In this document: positions 7,744 to 16,028 of the stretch, piece after piece | How positions within the stretch are numbered: the first letter of the stretch is position 1 | How the letters are laid out: the number at the start of each line of letters is the position of its first letter | Origin: Engelhardtia mirabilis | GTDB lineage: Bacteria; Planctomycetota; UBA1135; GCA-002686595 | Reading direction: 5' to 3' | Assembly: GCA_007751255.1 (NCBI GenBank) | Contig: CP036296.1 | Span: forward strand, 4,464,001-4,528,000 | Length of the DNA: 64,000 nucleotides | The notes under the pieces: model-generated | Databases searched by the model: none | Told to the model about the DNA's origin: nothing | The model's input: only the letters and a program-made list of their open reading frames with translations | Translations under genes and position numbers: made by a program

Positions 7744-8961
7744 ATGGCCAAGAAGAAAGCCGCCAAGAAGGCGACCAAGAAGACCACCTCAGCCAAGCGG
7801 GCGGACAAGGGTCACGACATCACGGCCACAGCCCTGGGTCGCACCACCGACCTGGATGCGCTGGACAAGAAGACCCTGCAGTTGATCGAGTCGACGGCGC
7901 GGCGCGTCGAGGTCTCGATCAACAAGCGCGTGCTGCCCGAGCTCAAGTTCCCGATCCGCTCCCTGTCGAACGTCGAGTACGACAAGAGCGTCGGCCACTT
8001 CGAGCTGGGCAAGGGGCGCAAGTCCCGTGCGCTCACGGTCAACACCGTGCGCAACTTCGCCCAAACCCTGCGCCTTATGGCCGTCTCCAAGGAGATGGTC
8101 GAGAACGACGACTTCGCCACCAAGCGGGAGGCCTACTACGTCTCCAAGAACTGGGGCGACGCCAAGTTCAACGAGCAGTCCGAGTCCGACGGGGTGATGG
8201 ACGACATCGAGGCCCTGGCGAGCCTCGACGGCCTCTCGCGCGAGCAGCTGCGCTACTTCCCGGAGGAGCACGGCGGCTCCTTGGCCGGCAACCTGGTCGT
8301 GATCGACAGGGACCCCGAGACCGGCGCCGAGATCCGCATCGACTGCACCGCCTTCGGCACCGGCTCCTACTCGATCCCCCACTCGGTCGAGCACCTGGAG
8401 TTCGAGACCGACGCCAAGTTCATCATCGCCATCGAGACCGGCGGTATGTTCCAGCGCCTGAACAACCACAAGTTCTGGAAGAGCGCGAGCTGCATCCTGA
8501 TCGAGATGGGCGGCGTGCCGACCCGCGCCACGCGGCGCTTCATCCGGCGCCTGTCGGACAACAAGAAGCTGCCGGTCTACTGCTTCGTCGACTGCGACCC
8601 CTACGGCATCGCGAACATCTACCGCACGCTCAAGGTCGGCTCGGGCAACGCCGCGCACATCAACCGCTTCTTCTGTGTACCCCAGGCGCAGTTCCTGGGT
8701 GTCACGCCCCAGGACATCATCGACTTCAAACTCGAGGACGCCACGCACCCGCTGCAGACGGTCGACATCAAGCGGGCCAAGGACGCCCTGAAGAACGACC
8801 CCTTCTTCAAGAGCCACAAGGAGTGGATCAAGGCCATCACGGCCCTGCTCAAGATGGGCGTGCGCGCCGAGCAGCAGGCCCTGGCCAAGTGGGGGCTCAA
8901 CTTCGTGATCGAGGAGTACCTGCCCAAGAAGCTGCGCGACAAGAAGAGCTTCCTGCCCTGA
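7744..8961 (+). CDS. top6A: DNA topoisomerase VI subunit A (Spo11-like)
   Basis: The DNA-cleaving subunit of topoisomerase VI, homologous to the meiotic Spo11. The 405-aa protein has the winged-helix cleavage motif KREAYYVSK, with Tyr132 the expected DNA-linked tyrosine (Tyr131 adjacent). The Toprim metal site follows: Glu231 in IAIETGG, and Asp283 and Asp285 in CFVDCDPYG. The first ~23 residues are a Lys/Ala/Thr tail (KKKAAKKATKK) like that of the B subunit. It starts 42 bp after the sulfatase-like gene, so B, the membrane peptide, the lipoprotein and A probably form one operon. In most genomes A and B are adjacent. A 129-bp palindrome begins 10 bp after the stop. Confidence 0.95.
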   Translation: MAKKKAAKKATKKTTSAKRADKGHDITATALGRTTDLDALDKKTLQLIESTARRVEVSINKRVLPELKFPIRSLSNVEYDKSVGHFELGKGRKSRALTVNTVRNFAQTLRLMAVSKEMVENDDFATKREAYYVSKNWGDAKFNEQSESDGVMDDIEALASLDGLSREQLRYFPEEHGGSLAGNLVVIDRDPETGAEIRIDCTAFGTGSYSIPHSVEHLEFETDAKFIIAIETGGMFQRLNNHKFWKSASCILIEMGGVPTRATRRFIRRLSDNKKLPVYCFVDCDPYGIANIYRTLKVGSGNAAHINRFFCVPQAQFLGVTPQDIIDFKLEDATHPLQTVDIKRAKDALKNDPFFKSHKEWIKAITALLKMGVRAEQQALAKWGLNFVIEEYLPKKLRDKKSFLP

Positions 8962-8971
8962 GGCCGTGGGC

Positions 8972-9100
8972 TTGGCGTTCGTACGGTGCCAGGCACAAGA
9001 CCGCCGCCTACTCGAGGGGGGGGGCACCGCCGCCGTTGGCGGCGGTGCCCCCCCCCTCGAGTAGGCGGCGGTTTTGTGCCTGGCACCGTACGAACGCCAA
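8972..9100. repeat. Long palindrome A (63-bp arms)
   Basis: A near-perfect inverted repeat centred on 9036: arms 8972-9034 and 9038-9100, loop GTT, with one mismatch that would be a G-U pair in RNA. The outer ~37 bp (GGCGTTCGTACGGTGCCAGG...) match palindrome B at 10424-10568, while the inner arms are unrelated to B and hold a run of nine G pairing with nine C. A further partial match extends to 8968-9104. It sits between the convergent topoisomerase VI A gene and the gene at 9133-9486, so it would also act as a strong hairpin in either transcript. No transposase is present. Confidence 0.95.
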
Positions 9101-9132
9101 ACCCGCGGGGATCAGGTCCAGGGCGCTCGACT

Positions 9133-9486
9133 TCAGGGCCTGTCGGCAGCGGCCTCGGTCGAGCGCTGGACGAGCTCGGAGTTGGCGTCGTCCGCGCTGG
9201 TCGACTCCGCGGCCAGCATGAAGGGCATGCAGTACCAGATCATCAGCGCCGCGACGGGGATCAAGATCATCCACTCCGTCGCAATCGCGGCCACGATCCC
9301 TGCTCCGATGACCAGGAAGATCACCCAGCGGAACGACTCCCGGCCTCCGACGCGCGCGCCGGCGTCCTCGCCCTCGTGGACGACGCGCTCGAACTGCTCG
9401 TCCGAGAGCGCGGCGCGGGCCTGCTCCAGAACCTCAGGCAGATCCTCCTGATGCGAAGGGGGCGGAGGGAGGTTGGTAGCAGTCAT
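9133..9486 (-). CDS. Small two-helix membrane protein
   Basis: A 117-aa protein with an acidic, helical N-terminal half (about 1-50), two adjacent hydrophobic segments (about 52-93) and a polar C-terminal tail. I do not recognise the family. The helical first half with the HQEDLPEVLEQAR pattern could mediate interactions on the cytoplasmic side. It runs convergently to topoisomerase VI A with palindrome A between them. About 240 bp without a gene separates it from the next upstream gene; that stretch holds nothing I can assign. Confidence 0.6.
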   Translation of the reverse strand: MTATNLPPPPSHQEDLPEVLEQARAALSDEQFERVVHEGEDAGARVGGRESFRWVIFLVIGAGIVAAIATEWMILIPVAALMIWYCMPFMLAAESTSADDANSELVQRSTEAAADRP

Positions 9487-9724
9487 GGGAGAGACTCGCG
9501 GTCGGTGTCGAAGACTGAAGAAGGGATAGGCAAGTCCTCTTACCCGGACAAGAGTCCGCCCTGCAATCCAAGGAGCGCGGCGCTCGAACTACCCGCCAGC
9601 AACACGAGCAAGCTCGAATCTCCAGTCCGTGGAAATCACCTCCGCGAGAGTGATCGCTGCCACTCGGGTCGCTCCGACGCCAGACAGCATCGCCCCGAGC
9701 GGCCCAGCTGCGAGCCCACTGCGC

Positions 9725-10375
9725 TCAGCTCACGCCCATGCTCGAGATGAACGCGTCGGCCTCGTCGATCGAGGCCTGCATCTCGGCGATCAGGGCTTCC
9801 ACCTGACCCTCGATCGTGATCGCGGTGCCCTCGAGGGACTGGATCGCCTGGGCGTTGAGGTTGTGCTTGAGGAACAGCACGTGGTCGCGGAAGGTCGCCA
9901 GGACCGGGTCCATCTTCGACGCGGAAGTGTGCATCTTGGCCAGCAGCACGTCGTAGCGGTCCTGGGTCTGCTCGCGCAGCACCTTGCTCTTGGCCCGCAG
10001 GTCGTCGTCGGTGATCGTGGCGATCTCGTCGCGCCACTCGGAGAACATGGCCATGGCCACGCTCTCGATGCCCCGGATGGAGGCCTTGACCTCGTCCGAC
10101 TTGGCTTCGCAGCGCCGGTACTCCCGGTCCAGGCTCTGGTAGGCCGCCTGGAGGTCGCCACCGTCGTAGCCGGTCAGGGCGACGAAGCGCTGGTAGGTGG
10201 TGCGTACCTGCTCCTGGGCCTCGCGCTGGGTCTGCTGACCGTCCTCGACCCGGTCCACCAGGATCTCGCGCTTGGCGAAGCCGAGCTGCTCCATGGTGGC
10301 GAAGTAGGCCGATTGGCAGCCGGCCAGGGGCTGGAGCAGCGGGAGCAAGAGCAGGATGGAGAGCGAGGTTCGCAT
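9725..10375 (-). CDS. DUF2959 lipoprotein
   Basis: A 216-aa lipoprotein with a classic signal (MRTSLSILLLL...) and lipobox PLAGC, lipidated at Cys20. The mature part is all-helical and fits the DUF2959 pattern: KREILVDRVED near the start, a central TYQRFVALTGYDGGDL, then MDPVLATFRDHVLFLKHNLN and a final helix ending EADAFI. The family has no known function; members are periplasmic-facing coiled coils. The ATG at 10375 is chosen for the signal peptide. A TTAGCCT -10-like box at 10420-10414 lies at a normal promoter distance. That box is only 4 nt from palindrome B, so the palindrome may affect transcription. Confidence 0.85.
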   Translation of the reverse strand: MRTSLSILLLLPLLQPLAGCQSAYFATMEQLGFAKREILVDRVEDGQQTQREAQEQVRTTYQRFVALTGYDGGDLQAAYQSLDREYRRCEAKSDEVKASIRGIESVAMAMFSEWRDEIATITDDDLRAKSKVLREQTQDRYDVLLAKMHTSASKMDPVLATFRDHVLFLKHNLNAQAIQSLEGTAITIEGQVEALIAEMQASIDEADAFISSMGVS

Positions 10376-10423
10376 GGGACGGGTCGGGAGGGGCCGCGGC
10401 GAGGACCGGCGCCAGGCTAACAA

Positions 10424-10568
10424 ACGGTCGGGGTAGGCGTTCGTACGGTGCCAGGCACGAAACCGCCGCCTACGGGAGCTGCAACATCGCCGCCAAGGGC
10501 GGCGATGTTGCAGCTCCCGTAGGCGGCGGTTTCGTGCCTGGCACCGTACGAACGCCTACCCCGACCGT
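10424..10568. repeat. Long palindrome B (perfect 71-bp arms)
   Basis: Arms 10424-10494 and 10498-10568 are exactly complementary over 71 bp, with a 3-nt loop AAG centred on 10496. Outer segments of about 37 bp match palindrome A. Inner segments differ completely from A yet remain perfectly paired, except that both have GCCGCC-NNN-GGCGGC at the tip. It lies 3 bp past the stop of the gene at 10572 and upstream of the DUF2959 gene, both on the minus strand. Confidence 0.97.
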
Positions 10569-10571
10569 GGT

Positions 10572-12233
10572 TCAGGGCAGCAGGGTCACGTCGACCGCGT
10601 TGCTGATCGAGGTCACGGCGATCACCGACGAGACGCCGAGGGTCACGTAGGCGTGGCTGACGGTGATGCCCGCCAGGCTCGGGTCGGTCCCCGCGGGGAT
10701 CACCAGGGCGGCGTCCCCCACTCCCAGGGCGTCCGGGGCGCCGAAGCTACCGGGCAGCAGGGGCGAGTTGGCGTTGGCGAGGGTGTAGCTGAAGTAGGCG
10801 TCGAAGTTCAGCGGGAGCACGAGGCCGTCGATCGGGATGCCCGGCGCCGTCCCGCTGACCGAACCCAGCAGGTAGTAGAAGTCCACGTCCACGTCGCGAC
10901 GGGTGAACAGGGTGAAGTTGACGCTGCCACCGGTGCTCACGGAGATCGCTTGGCCATCGGCCTCGAGGTCCCGCACGGGAATCGACAGCAGGATCTCGGT
11001 GTCGTCGGTGGTCGAACTGGTCCCAAGGGTGTCCACGTCCGCCGTGAGGTAGATCGTGCGATCGCCGGACTGGGCGTGTGCGGCGATCCCGCCGAAGCCG
11101 ACGATCGAGCTTCCGACCTCGGGGATACCGTCGAAGTCGAGGTCGGCCGGATCCCCTTCGAGGGCCACCACGCGGCCGTTGAAGAGCACCGCTTCGAGGT
11201 CACCGCCGCTGCCCACCACATCCCAGGTCAGGCTCAGGTCCTTGATCGGGCTGTATGCGGCTCCCTCGATCGCGCCGGTCAGGGTCTGACCAGCGATCAC
11301 GTCGCCTTCGCGCAATGCGATCTGCCCGTCGATCACGACGATCTCATCGGTCGCGATGGGACCATCGGTGTCTCCGGTGAACATGTAGCTGCCGTCGTCG
11401 GTCAGGCCCATGAAGTCGAAGTTGTCCCAGGCCTCGGCCGGGTCGACCTGCAACGCGGCGGGCATCAACGTCAGCTCGCGCACCAGCGTCCCGCCGATGG
11501 TCAGGCCAGCGCCGCTGAGGACCAGGGCGAAGTCATCGGCCGCGCTGGCGCCCTCCAAGTCCACCGGCAGCAGGTAGCGCGTGCCGTCGGGCGAGAAGCG
11601 GACGTCGAAATCGACCGAGCTACCCGAGGCCAGGGGCAGGGGCAGGCCCGGTACCACGTCCCCGGACTTGATCACCGCGACGGGCACGAAGCCCTTGAAC
11701 ACGCCGTTGCCGTTGTCCGCGCCGCCCGCATCATCGATGCCGCCGACGAAGTACGGCTCTGCGGAATCGGTGAAGCCCGGACGGCTCGCGAAGCGCCAGA
11801 CCTTGCCGGGCAGGGTCGGGATCGCGTCTCCCTCCTTGGCCACGATCAGGTTGTCGTTGGTCCAGACACTGTCGAGGCTGCCCGGGTTGAGGACCGAGCT
11901 GTAGGACACGAAGCCCTGGGCGCTCACTCCGACGCTGAACTCGAAGCTGCCCTGGTCGAACCCCAGGTAGGTCCCTTGGGTGGCCAGGACGGAGGCGGGC
12001 GCGGTGCCGTCGTAGCTGCCCCAGATCACGTCACCGGTGGTGGTCCCGCTGACACCGACGCTCACCGCGTAGCCTCCGGGACCATTGGCGGCTGGGCTGT
12101 CGATGCCGGTGACCACGGCTCCCGGGAGGCTGGGAAGGTCGAGGCCCTCGACGATCAGGGTGACGGGCTGCTGCGCTGCAGCGCCGGCGGCGAGGAGGCA
12201 GGTGGCGGGCAGGACGGAGATGGCAGTGCGCAT
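10572..12233 (-). CDS. Secreted protein with repeated beta-rich segments
   Basis: A 553-aa exported protein with an N-terminal signal (cleavage likely near AAAQ-QPV). The mature part alternates short beta-strand segments that discuss no catalytic motif I can recognise; several segments begin with similar VIEGDA/VVKSGD-like turns, suggesting a degenerate propeller or beta-roll. The C-terminal ~115 residues (from FYYLLGSVSG to the end) are clearly homologous to the C-terminus of the beta-helix protein at 46556-48079: both have LLGSxSGTxPG, a DAY turn, PAG and a final V-rich strand ending LLP. That shared domain may be a sorting or anchoring module. A TTAGCCT box at 12310-12304 is a likely -10 element. 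Confidence 0.7.
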   Translation of the reverse strand: MRTAISVLPATCLLAAGAAAQQPVTLIVEGLDLPSLPGAVVTGIDSPAANGPGGYAVSVGVSGTTTGDVIWGSYDGTAPASVLATQGTYLGFDQGSFEFSVGVSAQGFVSYSSVLNPGSLDSVWTNDNLIVAKEGDAIPTLPGKVWRFASRPGFTDSAEPYFVGGIDDAGGADNGNGVFKGFVPVAVIKSGDVVPGLPLPLASGSSVDFDVRFSPDGTRYLLPVDLEGASAADDFALVLSGAGLTIGGTLVRELTLMPAALQVDPAEAWDNFDFMGLTDDGSYMFTGDTDGPIATDEIVVIDGQIALREGDVIAGQTLTGAIEGAAYSPIKDLSLTWDVVGSGGDLEAVLFNGRVVALEGDPADLDFDGIPEVGSSIVGFGGIAAHAQSGDRTIYLTADVDTLGTSSTTDDTEILLSIPVRDLEADGQAISVSTGGSVNFTLFTRRDVDVDFYYLLGSVSGTAPGIPIDGLVLPLNFDAYFSYTLANANSPLLPGSFGAPDALGVGDAALVIPAGTDPSLAGITVSHAYVTLGVSSVIAVTSISNAVDVTLLP

Positions 12234-12324
12234 GGGGGTCGTCGAACAGGGACCGATGATCTGGCCGGTGCGGGCCTCGCGGCCCGGACGCGCCGGGGGA
12301 GCAAGGCTAACCGAGGCTCGCCGA

Positions 12325-13410
12325 TCATTGGGGTGTGCGGCGCTCAGCGCGGGGGAACGGCGGCGTCCGCCGGCCCCACTCGGCCTGAACCACGGCCCGC
12401 AGCTCGGGCCGCTCGATCGCGAAATCCCCGTCGTGCGCCCAGCCCCCCTGTCCGGGGAAGCACTTCCAGAGAAACGCCCCACGCAACCAGTCGCGCTCAG
12501 GTCCGAGTCGCGCGAGCGCGACGCCCAGGCAGCGCTCCTGTAGGGCGCAGGCCCGCGCTTCGCCCGGTCCGCGGGTCGCGCCCGAGGCCCAGGGCTCGAC
12601 CGCGGCGACCAGGGAGCGCGGGTAGCCGAGCTCGGTCAGCACGACGGGCTTGCCGGTGCGCTCGTGCACCGCCCGCAGCTTCGCGATCCACGGCTCCCAA
12701 GCCGCGGTCAACTCAGCCGCAGCCGGCTCCGGCAGGTTTGTGCCGGCCAGGGGGAAATAGGCCTGCACGCCCACCGCGTCGAGGGCGTCCCAGAAGCCCA
12801 GGGACTCGAAGCGGTCCCAGTTGGCGGCGTAGGTCAGCGGGGCGTCGGTCAGCGCTCGCACCTCGTCGATCAGCTCCCGCCAACGCTCCTCGTCGACCTC
12901 CATCAGGCCCAACTCCGTGCCCACCACGAAACCGTCGGCGTCGGAGCAGGTCCGCGCCAGGGTGCGGATCCACTCCGAGTAGGTGGTCCAGAAACGTTCG
13001 CGCGTGGGCCCCGGCTCGAAGTCGATCTCCCCGCGCCAGGCGAAGGGGCTGCCCCAGTAGGCCAGGTGCGGCTTGATCAAGAGCCCGATGCCGCGGTCGC
13101 GGGCCTCGCGCAGCGGACGCGCCAGCCACTCGGGCGGATGCTCGGGGTCGATCTCGCGCCAGCGCACCTCGCCGTCGGCCCCGATCGAGGCGTAGGGATG
13201 GATCGCGATCCAGTTGCAGCCGATCCCGAGCAGCTCGTCGAGCTCGGCCGCGAACTCGTCGCTGGCCCAGCTCTGACCCGAGCCGTGGCAGGACACGGTC
13301 ATGCCGCGCACGTGCTCGAGGCCCGCGGGCGGCGCGGGCGCCTCGTCGGATGGGACGGACGACGAAAGCGTCGCGACCAGGCCGAGGAGCGAGGCGATGC
13401 GGCGCCGCAT
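12325..13410 (-). CDS. GH113-like glycoside hydrolase (mannanase-type TIM barrel)
   Basis: A 361-aa protein resembling family GH113 beta-mannanases. The strand-4 motif FVVGTEL gives Glu166 as acid/base, and VVLTELGYP gives Glu260 as nucleophile. LTYAANWDRFESLGFWD and the GVQAYFPL strand between them are typical of the family. The first ~20 residues are weakly hydrophobic and may be a signal peptide, which would place the enzyme in the periplasm. The gene follows DUF3501 by 12 bp on the same strand and could be co-transcribed with it, although a functional link is not obvious. The substrate is inferred from the family only. Confidence 0.75.
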   Translation of the reverse strand: MRRRIASLLGLVATLSSSVPSDEAPAPPAGLEHVRGMTVSCHGSGQSWASDEFAAELDELLGIGCNWIAIHPYASIGADGEVRWREIDPEHPPEWLARPLREARDRGIGLLIKPHLAYWGSPFAWRGEIDFEPGPTRERFWTTYSEWIRTLARTCSDADGFVVGTELGLMEVDEERWRELIDEVRALTDAPLTYAANWDRFESLGFWDALDAVGVQAYFPLAGTNLPEPAAAELTAAWEPWIAKLRAVHERTGKPVVLTELGYPRSLVAAVEPWASGATRGPGEARACALQERCLGVALARLGPERDWLRGAFLWKCFPGQGGWAHDGDFAIERPELRAVVQAEWGRRTPPFPRAERRTPQ

Positions 13411-13422
13411 GGTGGCTCCCGC

Positions 13423-13989
13423 TCAGCCCTTCGCCGCGGCGGACAGGTCGGCCATCAGCGCCTGGCGCTGGTCGACGCTCAGCTCGGTGCGCGCGTCGAT
13501 CCCGGGCAGGCTGCAACCCACCGCGACCGGCGCGCCGTCGCCGACCACGAACTTGACGTAGTGCACCGAGGAGAGGCGCCCGTCGCTGATCTGGCGCGGG
13601 TCGAAGGTCCCGGCAACCCGGCGCCCGTCATCGACCTCGACCCAGACGTGGGCCGGCAGCTCGGTCCATTCGCGCAGCTTGCGGTCGCGCTCGGCCGGCT
13701 CCTCGATCTCGATCAGCAGGGTGCAACCGATCTCGCCGGCGGAGCCGAGCAGCTCGTTGTAGGTGTCGATCTCGTGCTGGATCGACGCGGCGTCGGTGCG
13801 CTTCTCGATCCGCAGCATCTCCTGCACCTGGTAGCGGATCGTCTCGGCGTTCTCGAACAGGAAGGTCAGGTGCTCGCCCACGTGGATGCGACGGCGCTGC
13901 TTCTCGAAGCGCACCCGCTCGGCCAGGGCCGGCCGGGCGGCCTCGTAGCGCTCGAGGTCCATGATCTGATCGGTGGTGACTCTGCTCAC
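13423..13989 (-). CDS. DUF3501 family protein
   Basis: A 188-aa soluble protein matching DUF3501, a family found next to rubrerythrin and CCG-domain Fe-S oxidoreductases. Recognisable stretches are the opening DLERYEAARPA, RRRIHVGEHLTFLFEN with YQVQEMLRIEK, then EIDTYNELL and the central TLLIEIEE. Function is unknown; the fixed company suggests a role with the neighbouring Fe-S protein. GTG at 13989 is chosen; ATG 13962 is the alternative. The gene begins 14 bp after the Fe-S gene stop, so they are one operon. Confidence 0.8.
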   Translation of the reverse strand: MSRVTTDQIMDLERYEAARPALAERVRFEKQRRRIHVGEHLTFLFENAETIRYQVQEMLRIEKRTDAASIQHEIDTYNELLGSAGEIGCTLLIEIEEPAERDRKLREWTELPAHVWVEVDDGRRVAGTFDPRQISDGRLSSVHYVKFVVGDGAPVAVGCSLPGIDARTELSVDQRQALMADLSAAAKG

Positions 13990-14003
13990 GTTGTTGCTCG
14001 CTC

Positions 14004-15377
14004 TCACTGGTCTGCGGTCGGTGACTTGCGGAACGCGTCGCCACGGTAGGCCCGGGCGAGGACGCTCATCGGATGCATGGCCTTGACGCCTGCGTGCTGT
14101 TGGAACTGGATCGCCGCCAGGGGACAGTCGGTGACCCAGATCTCCGCGCCGGCCTCGGCCATGCCGTCGAAGGCCTTCTTGCCGATGCGCGCGCTGGGCT
14201 CGAAGCCCTCGACGGTCATGGCATAGGTGCCGTCGTGGCCGCAGCACTCCATCACCAGTTCCGGCTGCACCCCGGGTAGCTTGCGGAGCAGGTCACGCCC
14301 GCGGAAGCCCACGGCCTGGGCGCGCAGGTGGCAGGGCGCGTGGTAGGCGACCTTGGCCTTGGGCTCGCCCTCGGCGTTGCCGGGGGTGGACTTGAAGTCC
14401 TCGTCGAAGCGCTCTTCCTTGCGGATCGACCACAGGTACTCGCTGGGGTCCATCACCGCCGCGGCCAGAGCCTTGGCCTTGTCACGCAGCTCGGGCTCGA
14501 CCAGCTCGGGGTACTCGCGGCGCATCATCATCGAGCAGGTGGGGTTGATCGCCAGCACCTTGGCGCCGGCCTCCACGTGGGGTGACAGGCGCTCGATGTT
14601 GTGGGCCGCACGCTTGCGCAAGGTCTCGAGGTCCCCCGACTCCCAGGCCGGCATGCCGCAGCACTCCAGCCCCTTCTCGCACACCAGGTCGACCTGGTTG
14701 CGCTGCATCACCTCGACCGTGTCGCGGCCGATCTGCGGCTCGTTGTTCTGCACGTAGCAAGTCTGGAACAGCACCGCCTCGGTGGCCGGCCCGGTGGCCA
14801 TCAGGCCCTCTTGGGTGGCCCACTTCTCGAAGGTCGAACCCGCGAAGTCGGGCAAGAGCTTGTCGCGGTGGATGCCCAGCACCTTCTCCAGGAACCAGCG
14901 GTGCAGGCCGTTGCGATTGGCCACATTGGCCATGCCGAAGCTGGCCCGCGCCAGCTTGCCGGCCGTGTCGGGATCGCCGAGGACCTTCTCGCGCAGGCCG
15001 GTCCCCCGGCGCTCGCGATGGACGGCCTTCCAGCGGTGCACCAGCTTGGGGAAGTCGAGTTGGAACTCGTGGCTGTCACGCGGGGTGTAGGGGCACTGCA
15101 CCTCGCACAGCTTGCACTGGAAGCAGTCGTCGATGACCGCGTCGGTCTCGGCCACGTCCAGCTTGGTGGTGTCCCCGTCGTGCTTCTCGTCGATCAGGTC
15201 GAACAGGCGCGGGAAGCTGTCGCAGTACTTGAAGCACATGCGACACCCGTGGCAGATCTCGAAGGCCCGCGTGACCTCCTTCTGCAGGGCGCTCTCGTCC
15301 CAGTAGACCTCGTCGGCGGGGTCGTAGCTGAGACCGTCCGTGGGCTGGTAGCTGATGATGCCGTTCTTCGCGGTCAT
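14004..15377 (-). CDS. CCG-domain 4Fe-4S oxidoreductase, GlpC/HdrD-like
   Basis: A 457-aa Fe-S protein. Two ferredoxin-type cluster motifs lie in the first quarter: [11 protein letters not shown] (about 42-52) and [13 protein letters not shown] (about 85-97). Two CCG repeats follow, ending ECCGMPAW (about 260) and [12 protein letters not shown] (about 395), with the additional Cys residues PTCSMMM and HAPCHLR of the same domain. This is the layout of GlpC, HdrD and related subunits that bind a non-cubane cluster at the CCG site and pass electrons to a partner. No flavin subunit is encoded beside it; rubrerythrin is the likely electron acceptor or donor (inference). The start is ATG 15377, 231 bp downstream of the rubrerythrin gene and separated from it by a hairpin. 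Confidence 0.88.
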   Translation of the reverse strand: MTAKNGIISYQPTDGLSYDPADEVYWDESALQKEVTRAFEICHGCRMCFKYCDSFPRLFDLIDEKHDGDTTKLDVAETDAVIDDCFQCKLCEVQCPYTPRDSHEFQLDFPKLVHRWKAVHRERRGTGLREKVLGDPDTAGKLARASFGMANVANRNGLHRWFLEKVLGIHRDKLLPDFAGSTFEKWATQEGLMATGPATEAVLFQTCYVQNNEPQIGRDTVEVMQRNQVDLVCEKGLECCGMPAWESGDLETLRKRAAHNIERLSPHVEAGAKVLAINPTCSMMMRREYPELVEPELRDKAKALAAAVMDPSEYLWSIRKEERFDEDFKSTPGNAEGEPKAKVAYHAPCHLRAQAVGFRGRDLLRKLPGVQPELVMECCGHDGTYAMTVEGFEPSARIGKKAFDGMAEAGAEIWVTDCPLAAIQFQQHAGVKAMHPMSVLARAYRGDAFRKSPTADQ

Positions 15378-15485
15378 GGGGCGTGGAGTCGGGGCTGCGG
15401 TCGAGGCGGCGGTCGGGCCGGGAAGGCCGCCTCATTCATGGGTGGCGCGGGCGTGAAACGCCAGGGAAGGCTGCCGGAAACAAGC

Positions 15486-15518
15486 GGGGCCCCGCCGCCG
15501 GTTGGCGGGCGGGGCCCC
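15486..15518 (-). terminator. Hairpin terminator after rubrerythrin
   Basis: GGGGCCCCGCCGCC pairs with GGCGGGCGGGGCCCC around a GGTT loop, with one bulged base. Read on the minus strand, the hairpin is followed by GCTTGTTTCC. It lies about 90 bp past the rubrerythrin stop and 110 bp before the Fe-S gene start, so the two are likely separate units or the read-through is attenuated. Confidence 0.6.
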
Positions 15519-15608
15519 TTGATCCTGGCCGCGACGCCGGCCCGCGCGCGGAGCCGACTCCGAACCGGCGACGCCGTGTCACCGATGTCGGATCCGCGAC
15601 CGTCAGGC

Positions 15609-16028
15609 TCAGCCGAGGTCGTCGAGCAGCTGCTGGAAGCGGCCGGCGTGGGACTTCTCGGCCTTGGCCAGGGTCTCGAACCAATCGGCGATCTCGCCGA
15701 AGCCCTCGTCGCGGGCCGACTTGGCCATGCCCGGGTACATGTCGGTGTACTCGTGGGTCTCGCCCGCGACCGCAGCGGCCAGGTTGTCGGTGGTGCTGCC
15801 GATGGGCAGGTCCGTGGCCGGGTCGCCGACGCGCTTGAGGAAGTCGAGGTGGCCGTGGGCGTGGCCGGTCTCGCCCTCGGCGGTCTCGCGGAAGTTGCCC
15901 GCGACCTCGGGGTAGCCCTCGACGTCCGCCTGCTTGGCGAAGTAGAGGTAACGGCGGTTGGCCTGGCTCTCGCCGGCGAACGCGTCCTTGAGGTTCTGGT
16001 GGGTCTTGGTGCCCTTGAGGTCGGCCAT
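15609..16028 (-). CDS. Rubrerythrin, ferritin-like domain only
   Basis: A 139-aa di-iron protein of the rubrerythrin type that reduces hydrogen peroxide. The four-helix motifs are present: Glu20 in [11 protein letters not shown], the E-x-x-H cluster around [13 protein letters not shown] (Glu51/53, His56), [12 protein letters not shown] (Glu90/93) and [11 protein letters not shown] (Glu124, His127). The C-terminal rubredoxin domain is absent, so an external electron donor is needed; the Fe-S protein encoded next is the obvious candidate (inference). The ATG at 16028 is preceded by a GAGGAAACT stretch. A -10-like TAGGAT lies about 120 nt upstream at 16153-16148. Confidence 0.9.
   Translation of the reverse strand: MADLKGTKTHQNLKDAFAGESQANRRYLYFAKQADVEGYPEVAGNFRETAEGETGHAHGHLDFLKRVGDPATDLPIGSTTDNLAAAVAGETHEYTDMYPGMAKSARDEGFGEIADWFETLAKAEKSHAGRFQQLLDDLG

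Noticed and set aside
9487-9724. GTCC/GGAC pairs in the gap upstream of the 9486 gene as an enhancer
   Set aside because: No -24/-12 element follows. Four-base half-sites are common at this GC content.
8972-10568. Palindromes A and B as a CRISPR array
   Set aside because: Only two copies 1.4 kb apart, each an inverted repeat with no spacers and no cas genes.
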